The notes: generated from the letters alone by a model not told the origin. DNA of 13,580 bases from Deltaproteobacteria bacterium UBA2385 (GCA_002343455.1 DDSR01000154.1:1-13580); one strand, 5' to 3'; positions 1-7,832 are shown, counted from the first letter of the stretch. Program-made: numbers and translations.

Positions 1-109
1 TCCCTCCACCGACCCACCCCCCACGGGCGCGGAGGAGGGCGAGCCCGTCGACACCGGCGGCATCGTGCCTCGAATCGGCCCAGAGGCGGCCCCCGAGCCC
101 CCGCGTTAG
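1..109 (+). CDS. C-terminal end of an upstream gene (partial)
   Basis: Frame 2 is open from the left edge to a TAG at 107-109. It encodes about 35 residues rich in Pro, Glu and Gly, including the run DTGGIVPRIGPEAAPEPPR just before the stop. This looks like a disordered tail rather than a folded domain. The stop lies 11 nt before the next start at 121, a spacing typical of genes in one operon. The family cannot be named from this tail. The frame could be open by chance at this GC content, so confidence is moderate. Confidence 0.5.
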   Translation, partial: PSTDPPPTGAEEGEPVDTGGIVPRIGPEAAPEPPR

Positions 110-120
110 TCGGAACCTCG

Positions 121-1005
121 ATGCGCGCCCGCCCCGCCCTCGCCGTGGTCTTCCTGGCCCTGCTCCCGCTCGGGGGCGGCTGCGTGGTCAGCTACGGCGG
201 CGCCAGCGGGCTGCGACCCGAGCCCCTGCCGGTCCCCAATGACCTGGCCGAGATCGAGATCCGCCTGGAGTCGCTGATCGTCGGCGAGATCGAGACCGAT
301 CGCCGCGATCGCCTCGTCGCCGCCATCGATCTCTCCCGGCAGGCCGCGTTGATGGCTCCGACCGAGCGTCAGCAGGTCCAGCGTTACCTCCAGCGGGTGG
401 TCGCCATCGAGGAGCGCAACCAGCCGATGTCGGCGCCCAGCCTCTTCGAAGAGGCGCTGCCCGAGCTGATGGCCACCTTCTCGCCGGTGGGCGTGCAGGT
501 GGACGAGGAGGACCTGGGCGGAGTCCAGGACCTCAACCCGCCCGCGGAGGAGCCGGCTGTCCCGCCGGGAGAGAGCGAGAACGCGAGCGAGAGCGAGAGC
601 GAAACCGACAACGAGAGCGAGAGCGAGAGCGAGAGCAGGCGGGTCCTGGAGCGAGGCTCCTCCTCCTCGGACCCGGTCGCGCTGGCCCGGGCTGCCCTGG
701 AAGCGGGCGATCCGGGCGCCGCGCTGGCCGCCCTGGAGCCCTGCGCCCAGGTCGCCTGTGCCGACGGCGTGTCCGAGCTCCGCGCCCGGGTCGAGGAGGC
801 CTGGATCCACCAGGAGCGCGAGCGGGCCGGTGCCATCTACCTGCGCGCCCGCAGCGAGCCCGATCCCACCGAGCGAGCCCTGCGGCTGGCCGAGGCCCGG
901 GCGATCCTTGAAGAGCTGCTGATCCGCTTCCCCAGCGCACCGCAGGCCGAGGCGATCCGCCGCAACCTGGACCTCGTCCGCAAGGAGCCACCTGCCTCGC
1001 CCTGA
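121..1005 (+). CDS. Lipoprotein with Glu/Ser repeat and TPR-like C-terminus
   Basis: This 294-residue protein begins with a lipoprotein signal peptide: Arg2 and Arg4, a hydrophobic stretch, then the lipobox-like LGGGC with the candidate lipidated Cys21. Residues about 35-140 are charged and probably helical. Residues 151-172 are a low-complexity stretch of alternating Glu and Ser. The remainder (about 180-290) contains Ala/Leu-rich helical pairs such as ALARAALEAGDPGAALAAL and a closing LEELLIRFPSAPQAEAIRRNL, which resemble tetratricopeptide-type repeats. A TPR lipoprotein usually serves as a scaffold in an envelope complex, but no partner is identifiable here. The ATG at 121 was chosen because it supplies the signal peptide; no strong ribosome-binding site is visible. 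It probably shares a transcript with the gene ending at 109. Specific function unknown. Confidence 0.85.
   Translation: MRARPALAVVFLALLPLGGGCVVSYGGASGLRPEPLPVPNDLAEIEIRLESLIVGEIETDRRDRLVAAIDLSRQAALMAPTERQQVQRYLQRVVAIEERNQPMSAPSLFEEALPELMATFSPVGVQVDEEDLGGVQDLNPPAEEPAVPPGESENASESESETDNESESESESRRVLERGSSSSDPVALARAALEAGDPGAALAALEPCAQVACADGVSELRARVEEAWIHQERERAGAIYLRARSEPDPTERALRLAEARAILEELLIRFPSAPQAEAIRRNLDLVRKEPPASP
571..636 (+). repeat. GAGAGC hexanucleotide microsatellite inside a lipoprotein gene
   Basis: Eleven six-base units, most of them exactly GAGAGC, run in frame and encode alternating Glu-Ser (residues 151-172) with a few Asn, Thr, Ala and Asp interruptions. The last four units are identical. 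Gain or loss of a unit would keep the frame and only alter the length of the acidic linker. Confidence 0.85.
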
Positions 1006-1022
1006 GCCCTCGCCCTGAGCCC
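997..1022 (+). repeat. 13-bp perfect tandem duplication across a stop codon
   Basis: The unit TCGCCCTGAGCCC occurs twice, at 997-1009 and 1010-1022. The first copy contains the TGA stop (1003-1005) of the lipoprotein gene, so the event duplicated the end of the gene just ahead of the tRNA promoter region. It most likely arose by replication slippage. Confidence 0.8.
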
Positions 1023-1050
1023 TTGCCGGCGGGCGGGACCTCCATTAGAT
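1023..1050 (+). promoter_or_regulatory. Candidate sigma-70-type promoter for tRNA-Met
   Basis: A -35-like TTGCCG (1023-1028) and a -10-like TTAGAT (1045-1050) are separated by 16 bp. The -10 ends 12 bp before the tRNA 5' end at 1063, so transcription would begin a few bases upstream of the mature tRNA. Found by eye; in GC-rich DNA such matches are suggestive only. Confidence 0.4.
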
Positions 1051-1062
1051 GGCGGCCGTTCT

Positions 1063-1139
1063 GGCTTGGTAGCTCAGTTGGTCAGAGCACGCGGTTCATA
1101 CCCGCGGTGTCGGCAGTTCAAGTCTGCCCCAAGCCACCA
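1063..1139 (+). tRNA. tRNA-Met (CAT), elongator type
   Basis: A complete cloverleaf of 77 nt including an encoded CCA. The 7-bp acceptor stem GGCTTGG (1063-1069) pairs with CCAAGCC (1129-1135). The D-arm pairs GCTC (1072-1075) with GAGC (1085-1088). The anticodon stem CGCGG/CCGCG encloses TTCATAC with anticodon CAT at 1097-1099. The T-arm GGCAG/CTGCC encloses TTCAAGT. The first base pair G-C is intact, and the anticodon stem lacks the three consecutive G-C pairs (GGG/CCC) of initiators, so it is not tRNA-fMet. Overall it resembles elongator Met tRNA more than the TilS-modified tRNA-Ile2, but sequence alone leaves a small chance of the latter. Confidence 0.95.
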
Positions 1140-1145
1140 TCCCTC

Positions 1146-1172
1146 GAAGCCCGCCGCGACCCGGCGGGCTTC
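1146..1172 (+). terminator. Hairpin terminator downstream of tRNA-Met
   Basis: An uninterrupted 11-bp stem, GAAGCCCGCCG (1146-1156) against CGGCGGGCTTC (1162-1172), closes a 5-nt loop beginning 7 nt after the tRNA CCA. The following bases are GTTCGTTCG, so the U-tract is poor, which is common for GC-rich genomes. It probably ends tRNA transcription and separates it from the gene at 1274. Confidence 0.7.
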
Positions 1173-1273
1173 GTTCGTTCGGCCCGTGACAGTCCGTGAC
1201 GCGCTCCGACAGGTGGCGACAGCCAGCCCCGACTCGGACGAGGCATGCTCTCCAGGTCCCCCGCGGAGATCCG

Positions 1274-2167
1274 ATGCCCAGCCTCCTCGCCCTCCTCGCC
1301 CTGTCCGCTTCCTCTCCCGCCCAGGCCGACACCTGCGTCGACGACAGCGAGCTGGTCTGGGTCCAGCCGGCGACCGCCGAGTTCGGCTTCGCGCCCGACA
1401 GCGTCTTCCGCGCCCTGGTCGGGGGAGGCACCTCGCCGGCCAGCGCCTTCACGGTCCAGCTGCACTACAAGGGCGAGCCGGTCGCGGCGACGGTCGAGGT
1501 CAGCGCCCACCCCGGCGAGGCCCGCTTCGAGGACCGCTACCTCTACACCCTGGTCCCCGAGGCCCCCCTGGTCGAGGGCGAGCGCTACGCCCTGGTGATC
1601 GAGCACGAGAGCGGCGAGGCCGAGCGCGGCCAGACCGTCTCCACCCTGGTCGCCGCCGAAGAGGTCGCGGCGCTGGACGATGCCCCCTCGCTGAGCGTGC
1701 GCTCCGTCAGCGAAGATCCCGGCGCGGGCGAGGGCGCCTGCGACTTCTCCACCCGCCGGCTGTACACCGTCGACATCGTGCCGGTCGAGTCCGACCCCAG
1801 CGAGCGCAGCGTCCTGCACATCTACCGGATGGAGACCGAGACCTCCGAGTGGCACTATGTGCGCGCCCATCGGGTGCCCTCCGACGGCTCGGTCCTGGAG
1901 CTGGAGCTCGCCTTCGAGCGCTCCCAGGACTGGGGCGACTGCTTCGTGGTCGTGCAGGAGGACGGGCACGGCCAGCAGTCCCTGCCCTCGGCGATGGCCT
2001 GCGCTCCTGCGGCCCTGCCGCCGGCCAGCGATCAAGGCCCCGCCGACCCGCTGGAGGAGCTGCCCGCCGACAGCGGCTCCCGCGGCTGCAGCACCGGTGG
2101 TGGCCTGGCCGGCTTCGCCATGCTCTGGGCGGCCGTCCTGGCGTTCGCGACCCGGCGCGAGCACTGA
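1274..2167 (+). CDS. Exported protein with MYXO-CTERM-type surface-sorting tail
   Basis: The product has 297 residues. The start at 1274 was preferred over an in-frame ATG at 1196 because it places a short signal peptide (MPSLLALLALSASSPAQA, cleavage before Asp19) directly at the N-terminus and has GGAG at 1265-1268, 5 nt upstream. The central part is beta-rich and resembles Ig-like modules; phrases such as LVEGERYALVIEHESGEAE fit Ig-fold strands, but no family is certain. The last 27 residues are the clearest feature: Gly-Cys (Cys272) and a Gly-rich turn, a hydrophobic span, then Arg-Arg-Glu-His. This layout matches the MYXO-CTERM sorting signal known from myxobacteria, which is processed near the Cys and leads to surface anchoring. 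It heads a same-strand cluster with the hydrolase, barrel and oxidoreductase genes, 42 nt before the next start. Confidence 0.88.
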   Translation: MPSLLALLALSASSPAQADTCVDDSELVWVQPATAEFGFAPDSVFRALVGGGTSPASAFTVQLHYKGEPVAATVEVSAHPGEARFEDRYLYTLVPEAPLVEGERYALVIEHESGEAERGQTVSTLVAAEEVAALDDAPSLSVRSVSEDPGAGEGACDFSTRRLYTVDIVPVESDPSERSVLHIYRMETETSEWHYVRAHRVPSDGSVLELELAFERSQDWGDCFVVVQEDGHGQQSLPSAMACAPAALPPASDQGPADPLEELPADSGSRGCSTGGGLAGFAMLWAAVLAFATRREH

Positions 2168-2209
2168 ATGTGCTAAACGGGGGCCCTCTTCCGACCGGGG
2201 TGCCCACCC

Positions 2210-5200
2210 ATGCCTTCCAGCCTGATCCTCCTCCTGGCCTCGTGCGCGCCCTACCCTGAGGGCCTGCGCCTGACGCCCGAGGGCAGCGGGCCGCTGGTCC
2301 GCGTCGACTGGGACGCCGAGCCGCTGCCCGACGTGCCCTACCCCAACGACCTCGCCACGGTGGTCGACCGCAGCAGCCCCACCGGCCTGCGCCTGAACGT
2401 GCCCACCGAGGCGAAGACCGAGCTGGAGCGGGCCTCGCGCCGAAAGCTCAACACGCTCAGCGGCTTCGGCGTCTACTCGCCCATCACGGTCGCCTTCGAG
2501 GCGCCGCTGGACCTGGACCGGATCGACCAGGCCCACCGCCAGGACTGGCGCCCGGCGGACGCGCACTTCGACGACGACCTCTTCTACCTGATCGACATCG
2601 ACCCGGACTCGCCCGACTTCCTGCAGCCGGTGCGGCTGGACGTGGGCCACGGGCGCTTCCCGATGGATGTGACCCGCGGCGACCGCTACTTCCCCAACGA
2701 CAGCCGGGCGGACCAGCCCAGCATCGCCTTCGACACCGTCGACGAGGACGTAAACGGCAACGGCCTGCTCGACTGGGGCGAGGACACCGACAACGACGGC
2801 CTGCTCGACCAGCCCAACATCTACCCCCTGGGCGGCGATCCCCGCGAGGATCTGCTCACCTTCTACGAGCGCCAGACCGACACCCTGATCATGCGGCCGG
2901 CCGTGCCCCTGCGCGAGCAGACCACCTACGCGGTCGTCCTGACCGAGCGGCTGGTGGGCGAGGACGGCGAGCCCGTGCGCAGCCCCTGGGAGTATGTCCA
3001 TCACCTGCGGCAGGAGGAGGCGCTGGCCCCGCTGGCCGACGCGCTCCCCGGGCTGGGCCTGGAGCTCGAGGACGTCGCCTTCGCCTGGGTCTACACCACC
3101 GGCCGGGTCACCGGCGACCTGGTCGACGCCCGCCGCGGCCTGCTGGGCGAGGGCCCCCTGGCCTCGCTGCAGAGCCAATTCCCGGCGGGGGTGGTGCAGG
3201 CCCTCGAGGTCAACGACATCCCGGGCGGCGATCCCTACCTGCTGCCGGTCGGCGACCTGGTCGCCACCCTCTCCAACCTGGGCCTCTTCGACGAAGAGGC
3301 GGCCGAGGCGCTCTTCAACAACTACGAGAACTTCGGCCAGTCGGTCGTCGGCGGCGCCTTCACCACCGCCAACTTCATGGGCGACTGGGAGGAGGACCCC
3401 GCCCCCTGGCCCGAGGTGGACGACAGCGACGACTTCTGGCAGGTTGACGGTCACCAGGGCAGCTGGAAGGCCCGCGAGGAGCGCGTCCCCTTCACCTGCG
3501 TCCTGCCCCGCAACAGCGGCTTCACCGCCGCCGGCGAGCCCGTCCCGGTGGTCGCCTTCGGCCACGGCTACGGCAGCAGCCGCTTCGACTTCCTGGCTTT
3601 CGCCTGGGCCGTCAGCCGGGTCGGCATGGCCGCCTGCGCCTTCGACTACCCCGGCCACGGTCCGACCATCGATCCCGAGCAGGAGGTGCTGATCGAGGCC
3701 GTGCTCGGCACCAGCGGCCTGCTGCCCTTCTACCTGCACCTCAAGGACGCCCGCTACCGGGACCTGGACAACGACGGCGTGCCCGACAGCGGCGGGGACC
3801 AGTGGTCCGCCGACGCCTTCCACACACGCGACATGGTCCGGCAGGCGGCCATCGACCACGCCCGGCTCTTCGACGCCCTGCGCCAGTGCGGCCAGGGCAG
3901 CATGCAGCGCGAGGACGGCAGCGAGGCGGTCTCCTGCGACTGGGACGGCGACGGGCAGGCCGACATCGGCGGCCCCGACGCCCGCTACTACGGGCTGGGC
4001 GGCTCGCTGGGAGGCATCAACGTCACTGTCGCGGCCGCTATCGTCGACGAGGTCGAGGCCTGGGTCCCGGTGGTCCCCGGCGGTGGCCTGCTGGACGTGG
4101 CCCTGCGCACCGAGATCGGCGGCGCGGTCGAGGCGATGGTCGGCCGGCTGATGAGCCCCCTCATCCTCGGCTACGCCCAGGAGGACGGCAGCCTGCGCCT
4201 CGTCCAGATGGTCAACAGCGTGGTCGACATGGTCGAGGTCGACATCGCCACCGTCCCCACCTGGCCCGCCGGCGGCCGCATCGAGGTCGAGAACCTGACG
4301 ACCGGTGAGATCCGCGAGGGCCTGATCCCGCTGGACGGCAGCCTGCGGGTGGGCGTCGCCGCCGACGCCGCCAGCGCCTGGGAGAAGCGCCACCTGGCCG
4401 GTATCCCCGACGAGGGCCCCGAGGCCGGCGCCCGCTACGAGCTCGACGATCCGACCTTGGCCGGCGACCAGCTGGAGCTGCGGCTGTATACGGCCGAGGG
4501 CGAGCTGGTGGCCACCGTGGACAGCCTGCAGGACGAGGCGCTGTTCCAGGGCGTCGTCTACCCGGCCGGCAGCCCCCTGGTCGCCCTGGCCGAGGGCCTG
4601 GGTCATATCCGCGGCTCTCCCGATCTGCGGCGCATCGGCTTCGTCTTCTCGGCCATCCTGGAGCCCGGCGATCCGATCGCCTACGGACCCCTGCTGGCCG
4701 ACCGCCCGGCGCCCGAGCTGAACGGTCAGCCGCGCAACGTGCTCTTCATGCCGACCCCCGGCGACAGCATCGTCAGCATCAACACGGGCATCGCCCTGGC
4801 GCGCTCGGCCGGGCTGGTCGAGATGGACCAGGACGATGATCGGTACGGGATGAGCGTCGACCAGTGGCTGATCGAGCGCAAGGTCGTCCAGGGGCTCGAA
4901 CAGTACGGCCCTTGGACCTGCAACGACGGCAGCAGCTGTCTGTTCGACGCCGACGACCTGGACCGCGGCACCGACGAGTACGGTGCGCCCAGCGACGCGC
5001 CCCTGCGGGCGATCCGACAGACCTCGGCGGGGACCTTGGGCCTGCGCCTGCCCTATGCGCGGCCGACCGGCTCGCACGGCTTCACCACCCCCGAGCCGCA
5101 GCGGGACTTCGACATCAGCTCCTTCGCCGTCATGCAGGCCGTCACCTATATGCTCGACCGGGGGCAACAGATCCGCGACGACGTCTGCCTGGAGGACGCC

Positions 5201-5251
5201 AGCTGCGACTGGATCCCGCCCATGCCCAGCGCGGTGGGAGGTGTACGATGA
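2210..5251 (+). CDS. Large alpha/beta-hydrolase lipoprotein, VolA-like lipase
   Basis: A 1013-residue protein with a very short lipoprotein signal (MPSSLILLLASC; candidate lipidated Cys12). Near the N-terminus it carries PYPNDLATVVDRSSPTGLRL, resembling the start of the bacterial virulence-factor lipase N-terminal domain found in the Vibrio surface lysophospholipase VolA. Residues about 178-200 contain Asp/Asn-rich calcium-binding-like loops (DVNGNGLLDWGEDTDNDGLL); similar loops follow at DLDNDGVPD and DWDGDGQAD inside the hydrolase fold. The hydrolase part shows AFGHGYGSS (about 449-457, oxyanion region), DYPGHG, and the nucleophile elbow GGSLG with Ser599. Asp852 (TPGDSIV) and His956 (GSHGF) are good candidates for the rest of the triad, assigned by inference. 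The expected role is hydrolysis of an ester such as a lysophospholipid or lipid at the cell surface; the substrate is unproven. Its stop overlaps the start of the barrel gene by 4 nt. An internal reading of the C-terminal third in another frame is an artefact. Confidence 0.87.
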   Translation: MPSSLILLLASCAPYPEGLRLTPEGSGPLVRVDWDAEPLPDVPYPNDLATVVDRSSPTGLRLNVPTEAKTELERASRRKLNTLSGFGVYSPITVAFEAPLDLDRIDQAHRQDWRPADAHFDDDLFYLIDIDPDSPDFLQPVRLDVGHGRFPMDVTRGDRYFPNDSRADQPSIAFDTVDEDVNGNGLLDWGEDTDNDGLLDQPNIYPLGGDPREDLLTFYERQTDTLIMRPAVPLREQTTYAVVLTERLVGEDGEPVRSPWEYVHHLRQEEALAPLADALPGLGLELEDVAFAWVYTTGRVTGDLVDARRGLLGEGPLASLQSQFPAGVVQALEVNDIPGGDPYLLPVGDLVATLSNLGLFDEEAAEALFNNYENFGQSVVGGAFTTANFMGDWEEDPAPWPEVDDSDDFWQVDGHQGSWKAREERVPFTCVLPRNSGFTAAGEPVPVVAFGHGYGSSRFDFLAFAWAVSRVGMAACAFDYPGHGPTIDPEQEVLIEAVLGTSGLLPFYLHLKDARYRDLDNDGVPDSGGDQWSADAFHTRDMVRQAAIDHARLFDALRQCGQGSMQREDGSEAVSCDWDGDGQADIGGPDARYYGLGGSLGGINVTVAAAIVDEVEAWVPVVPGGGLLDVALRTEIGGAVEAMVGRLMSPLILGYAQEDGSLRLVQMVNSVVDMVEVDIATVPTWPAGGRIEVENLTTGEIREGLIPLDGSLRVGVAADAASAWEKRHLAGIPDEGPEAGARYELDDPTLAGDQLELRLYTAEGELVATVDSLQDEALFQGVVYPAGSPLVALAEGLGHIRGSPDLRRIGFVFSAILEPGDPIAYGPLLADRPAPELNGQPRNVLFMPTPGDSIVSINTGIALARSAGLVEMDQDDDRYGMSVDQWLIERKVVQGLEQYGPWTCNDGSSCLFDADDLDRGTDEYGAPSDAPLRAIRQTSAGTLGLRLPYARPTGSHGFTTPEPQRDFDISSFAVMQAVTYMLDRGQQIRDDVCLEDASCDWIPPMPSAVGGVR
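5236..5251 (+). promoter_or_regulatory. Ribosome-binding site and ATGA stop/start overlap
   Basis: GGGAGG at 5236-5241 lies 6 nt upstream of the ATG at 5248. The TGA of the lipase gene (5249-5251) overlaps this ATG as ATGA. The arrangement fixes the barrel gene start and indicates translational coupling of the two proteins. Confidence 0.85.
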
Positions 5252-6684
5252 GCGGCCTCTACCTGCTGGTGGGCCTCGCCCTCGGGGCTGAGGGTCTCGG
5301 AACCACGGGCGAGCTGCGGCTGCTGGCCAGCCTGCCACCCGATCCAGTGTTGGATACAGATGGAAACAGCATGGGCCAGGGCGCGGTCCTGGACAGTCGG
5401 ATCCGCGCCGGGGCCAGCTGGACCCGCTCGGCCTGGAAGGTCGGACTCGAGCTGGACGCCCTTGACGGCCAGCTGGTCGGCGACACCTGGGACATCGCGG
5501 GGGACGAGGACGCCCGCCGTCGCCAGAGCCTGGACGCCTTCAGCCTGGACGGACTCAGCCTGCGCCGGGCGGCGGTCGAGGGCCGGCTGGGCGTCGTCGG
5601 CGTGCAGGCCGGCCTCGTGACCAGCCACTGGGGCCTGGGCATGGTCGCCAACGACGGCGCCCACGACCCGGTCTTCGGGCGGACCGACTTCGGCGATCGG
5701 GTCCTTCGCCTGCGCCTCGCCACGAAGCCCTTGGACGGAGGCGAGGGCCCCTTGACGGTGATGCTGGCCGGCGACCGGGTCGTCGAGGACGACACGGCGT
5801 CCTGGAGCCCCATGGAGGGCGGGCAGGCCGCCTGGCAGGGCATCGGGGCCCTGCTGTGGGCCGAGGAGGGGCAGCAGTACGGTCTGTACTCGGTCTACCG
5901 TCACCAGACCGAGCAGGACGGCGAGCGCGTGACCCGCGCCACCGTGGTCGATCTGTACGCCGATCGGCACCTGCCGGTAGGGGAGTGGACCCTGCGGCTG
6001 GCCGGTGAGCTCGCCATCATCGGCGGAGACACCACCCGCAGCCAGAGCTACACCTCGCGCGAGGGCCTGGATCTCCGCTCGCAGGGCTTCACCGGCCTCG
6101 TCGAGCTCCGTCCATCCGAGGCGCCCTCCTTCGCCATGCTGCGAGTGGGCTGGGCCTCCGGCGACGGCAACCCCGACGACGGGGTCAGCCGCGACTTCGC
6201 CTTCGATCGGGACTTCGACGTCGGCATGGTCCTCTACGACGAGCTGCTGGGCGCGGTCGAGGCCCAGACCTTCAACCAGCTCAACGACCCCGGCAACGCC
6301 GCCCAGCCTCCCGAGGGCGCCGAGACCCTGGTCAGCGAGGGCGCCTTCCGGCGGGCGGCCTTCCTCCAGCCGGTGGTCGGCGGCAACTTCCTGCCCTGGA
6401 TCCACCTGCGCCTGGGCGCGGCCCTCTCCTGGGCGACGGCCCCTCCGGGCCAGGCCTTCGAGAGCTACCGGGCGGGCGGCACGCCGTCGAACCACCTGGG
6501 GCAGCCGACCTCCGGCTACGGGCTGGGGACCGAGCTGAACTGGGCCCTGCACCTCGGCGACGTCGAGCTGGCCGAGCTCCTGCGGCCGGCCCTGGTGCTG
6601 CAGGGCGGGCACCTGCTGGCGAACGAGAACGTCGGCGGCGGGACGCTCAGCCTCGTGACAGCCACCGGGCGGCTGCGCTGGTAG
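5248..6684 (+). CDS. Outer-membrane beta-barrel protein, alginate-export/TIGR04551-like
   Basis: The product has 478 residues. The first 14 or so (MSGLYLLVGLALGA) form a short signal peptide. The rest shows alternating hydrophobic/polar strands with Gly and aromatic residues, such as VEGRLGVVGVQAGLVTSHWG, YGLYSVYRHQTEQ and WIHLRLGAALSWA, separated by Asp/Gly-rich loops. It ends in LVTATGRLRW with a terminal aromatic residue, as expected for a barrel folded by the BAM complex. The segment WASGDGNPDDGVSRDF followed by FDVGMVLYDE recalls alginate-export-like porins and a myxobacterial barrel family I know as TIGR04551; I cannot confirm which. The likely role is a channel or receptor in the outer membrane. 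Translation is coupled to the lipase gene, and the oxidoreductase starts 8 nt after its stop, so the three probably form one transcript. Confidence 0.82.
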   Translation: MSGLYLLVGLALGAEGLGTTGELRLLASLPPDPVLDTDGNSMGQGAVLDSRIRAGASWTRSAWKVGLELDALDGQLVGDTWDIAGDEDARRRQSLDAFSLDGLSLRRAAVEGRLGVVGVQAGLVTSHWGLGMVANDGAHDPVFGRTDFGDRVLRLRLATKPLDGGEGPLTVMLAGDRVVEDDTASWSPMEGGQAAWQGIGALLWAEEGQQYGLYSVYRHQTEQDGERVTRATVVDLYADRHLPVGEWTLRLAGELAIIGGDTTRSQSYTSREGLDLRSQGFTGLVELRPSEAPSFAMLRVGWASGDGNPDDGVSRDFAFDRDFDVGMVLYDELLGAVEAQTFNQLNDPGNAAQPPEGAETLVSEGAFRRAAFLQPVVGGNFLPWIHLRLGAALSWATAPPGQAFESYRAGGTPSNHLGQPTSGYGLGTELNWALHLGDVELAELLRPALVLQGGHLLANENVGGGTLSLVTATGRLRW

Positions 6685-6692
6685 AGGGGGGC

Positions 6693-7832
6693 GTGGCTTG
6701 CAATCCCCGCACCGTCATCATCGGCGCCGGCCTCGCCGGGGCGGCGGTGGCGCACTTCCTCGACGGGCCGGCCCTGGTGTTGGAGCAGGGCAGCCAGGCT
6801 GGGGCCGAGGCCAGCGCCCAGAACGCGGGCATGGTCCGGCTGCTGGTCGAAGACCCGGTCGAGCGGCGGCTGGCCTTGCGGGGCGAGGCCCGGCTGCGCG
6901 AGCTGGGCGAGGAGGGCAGCCGGGTCACGGGGGCGGTGCACGGGCTGGTGCACGACCCGGGCGAGCTGGACGACGCCGTCGCCGCCCTACGCGCGGCCGG
7001 GCACGAGGTCCAGTCCGTGGACCGAGCCGCGGACGTGGCGCCCGTCCTGGCCGGGGCGGCCCTGCGGAGGGCCTGGTACGTCCCCGGCGCCCGGGTGGCC
7101 GACCCGCACGCGTTGATCCAGCGGCTGCTGGCCGGGGCCGAGCTGCGGCGCGGGGTGCAGGTGCGCTCGCTGATCGTCGAGTCCGGTCGGCTGGTGGGCC
7201 TGCAGACCAGCCAGGGGCCGCTCCACGCCGAGCGCGTCGTCCTGGCCGCGGGCGCCTGGGCCGGGGCGCTCGCCGCCACCGCCGGTCTGCATCGGCCGCT
7301 GTTCCCCGTGCGCCGCAGCCTCTTGCTCACCACCCCGCACCCCCTCGCCCGGCCCGAGCACCCCTGGTGCTGGCTGGAAGACCTCGGCCTCTACCTGCGA
7401 CCCGAAGCCGGCCGCTGGCTGCTCTCCGGCTGCGACGAGCGGGTCGAGGCGGCCCCCCAGGGTCCCGGCTCCCGCGGCGAGCTCGACCCCGATTGGCGCG
7501 ACCAGGTCGGCGAGCGCTTGCTGGCCACCCTGCCCGCCATCGAGGAGGTCGGCTGGTCCGGGGGCTGGACCGGCCTGCGCACGTTTGCGCCCGACCGACG
7601 GCCGCTGCTGGGGCCCGATCCGGAGCTGCCAGGACTGTTCTGGGCCGCCGGCCTGGGAGGCTTCGGCCTGACGGCGCACCTCGCCGTGGGGGAGGCGGTG
7701 GCCGCCTGGCTGGGAGGTGCGCCACCGGCCTGGCTGCGGTCGGAGGAGGTCGACCCCGGGCGGACCATGCCGCGACGGTGGGTGATCCGACCGCTGGGGA
7801 CTCATCATGGGAGCCGGCTGGTTTCGGGTTGA
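6693..7832 (+). CDS. DAO-family FAD-dependent oxidoreductase
   Basis: A 379-residue flavoprotein. The GTG start at 6693 follows a GAGGGGGG stretch and places the dinucleotide-binding motif at once: VIIGAGLAG (Gly11, Gly13, Gly16) with Glu31 closing the second strand for the FAD ribose. AEASAQNAGMVR is the usual post-Rossmann segment. Near the C-terminus, APDRRPLLGPDPELPGLFWA followed by GLGGFGLTAHLAVGEAVAAW is the signature second FAD-contacting region of the DAO superfamily, which includes glycine, D-amino-acid, sarcosine and glycerol-3-phosphate oxidases. The substrate cannot be read from sequence. No signal peptide, so probably cytoplasmic or membrane-associated. The family fold normally ends near AAWLGG (about residue 342); the Arg-rich tail to residue 379 is extra, and codons 337-379 with the stop are duplicated at 10007-10138. 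Confidence 0.88.
   Translation: MACNPRTVIIGAGLAGAAVAHFLDGPALVLEQGSQAGAEASAQNAGMVRLLVEDPVERRLALRGEARLRELGEEGSRVTGAVHGLVHDPGELDDAVAALRAAGHEVQSVDRAADVAPVLAGAALRRAWYVPGARVADPHALIQRLLAGAELRRGVQVRSLIVESGRLVGLQTSQGPLHAERVVLAAGAWAGALAATAGLHRPLFPVRRSLLLTTPHPLARPEHPWCWLEDLGLYLRPEAGRWLLSGCDERVEAAPQGPGSRGELDPDWRDQVGERLLATLPAIEEVGWSGGWTGLRTFAPDRRPLLGPDPELPGLFWAAGLGGFGLTAHLAVGEAVAAWLGGAPPAWLRSEEVDPGRTMPRRWVIRPLGTHHGSRLVSG
7701..7832 (+). repeat. Source copy of a 132-bp duplicated segment (DAO gene 3' end)
   Basis: This stretch aligns without gaps to 10007-10138. I count about 15 mismatches in 132 positions (about 89% identity). It covers the last 43 codons and the stop of the oxidoreductase gene. Confidence 0.9.

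Noticed and set aside
1063..1139. tRNA as initiator tRNA-fMet or an integration site
   Set aside because: The 1-72 pair is intact and the anticodon stem lacks GGG/CCC, so not initiator. No integrase gene or repeated tRNA 3' end was seen nearby.
4864..5247. In-frame N-terminal extension of the beta-barrel gene
   Set aside because: It overlaps 384 nt of the hydrolase gene, is Arg/Ala-rich, and would bury the signal peptide; the ATG at 5248 has an ideal ribosome-binding site.
1118..5338. A 1406-codon open frame on the minus strand
   Set aside because: It lies antisense to the tRNA, the MYXO-CTERM protein and the VolA-like hydrolase, all of which have clear motifs. Its translation is Val/Ala/Gly/Asp/Gln-rich without domains. 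Long antisense frames are expected at this GC content.
5146..6612. A 488-codon minus-strand open frame
   Set aside because: Antisense shadow of the beta-barrel gene; no motif, low-complexity Ala/Gly/Val/Gln composition, while the plus strand has signal peptide, coupled start and terminal aromatic residue.
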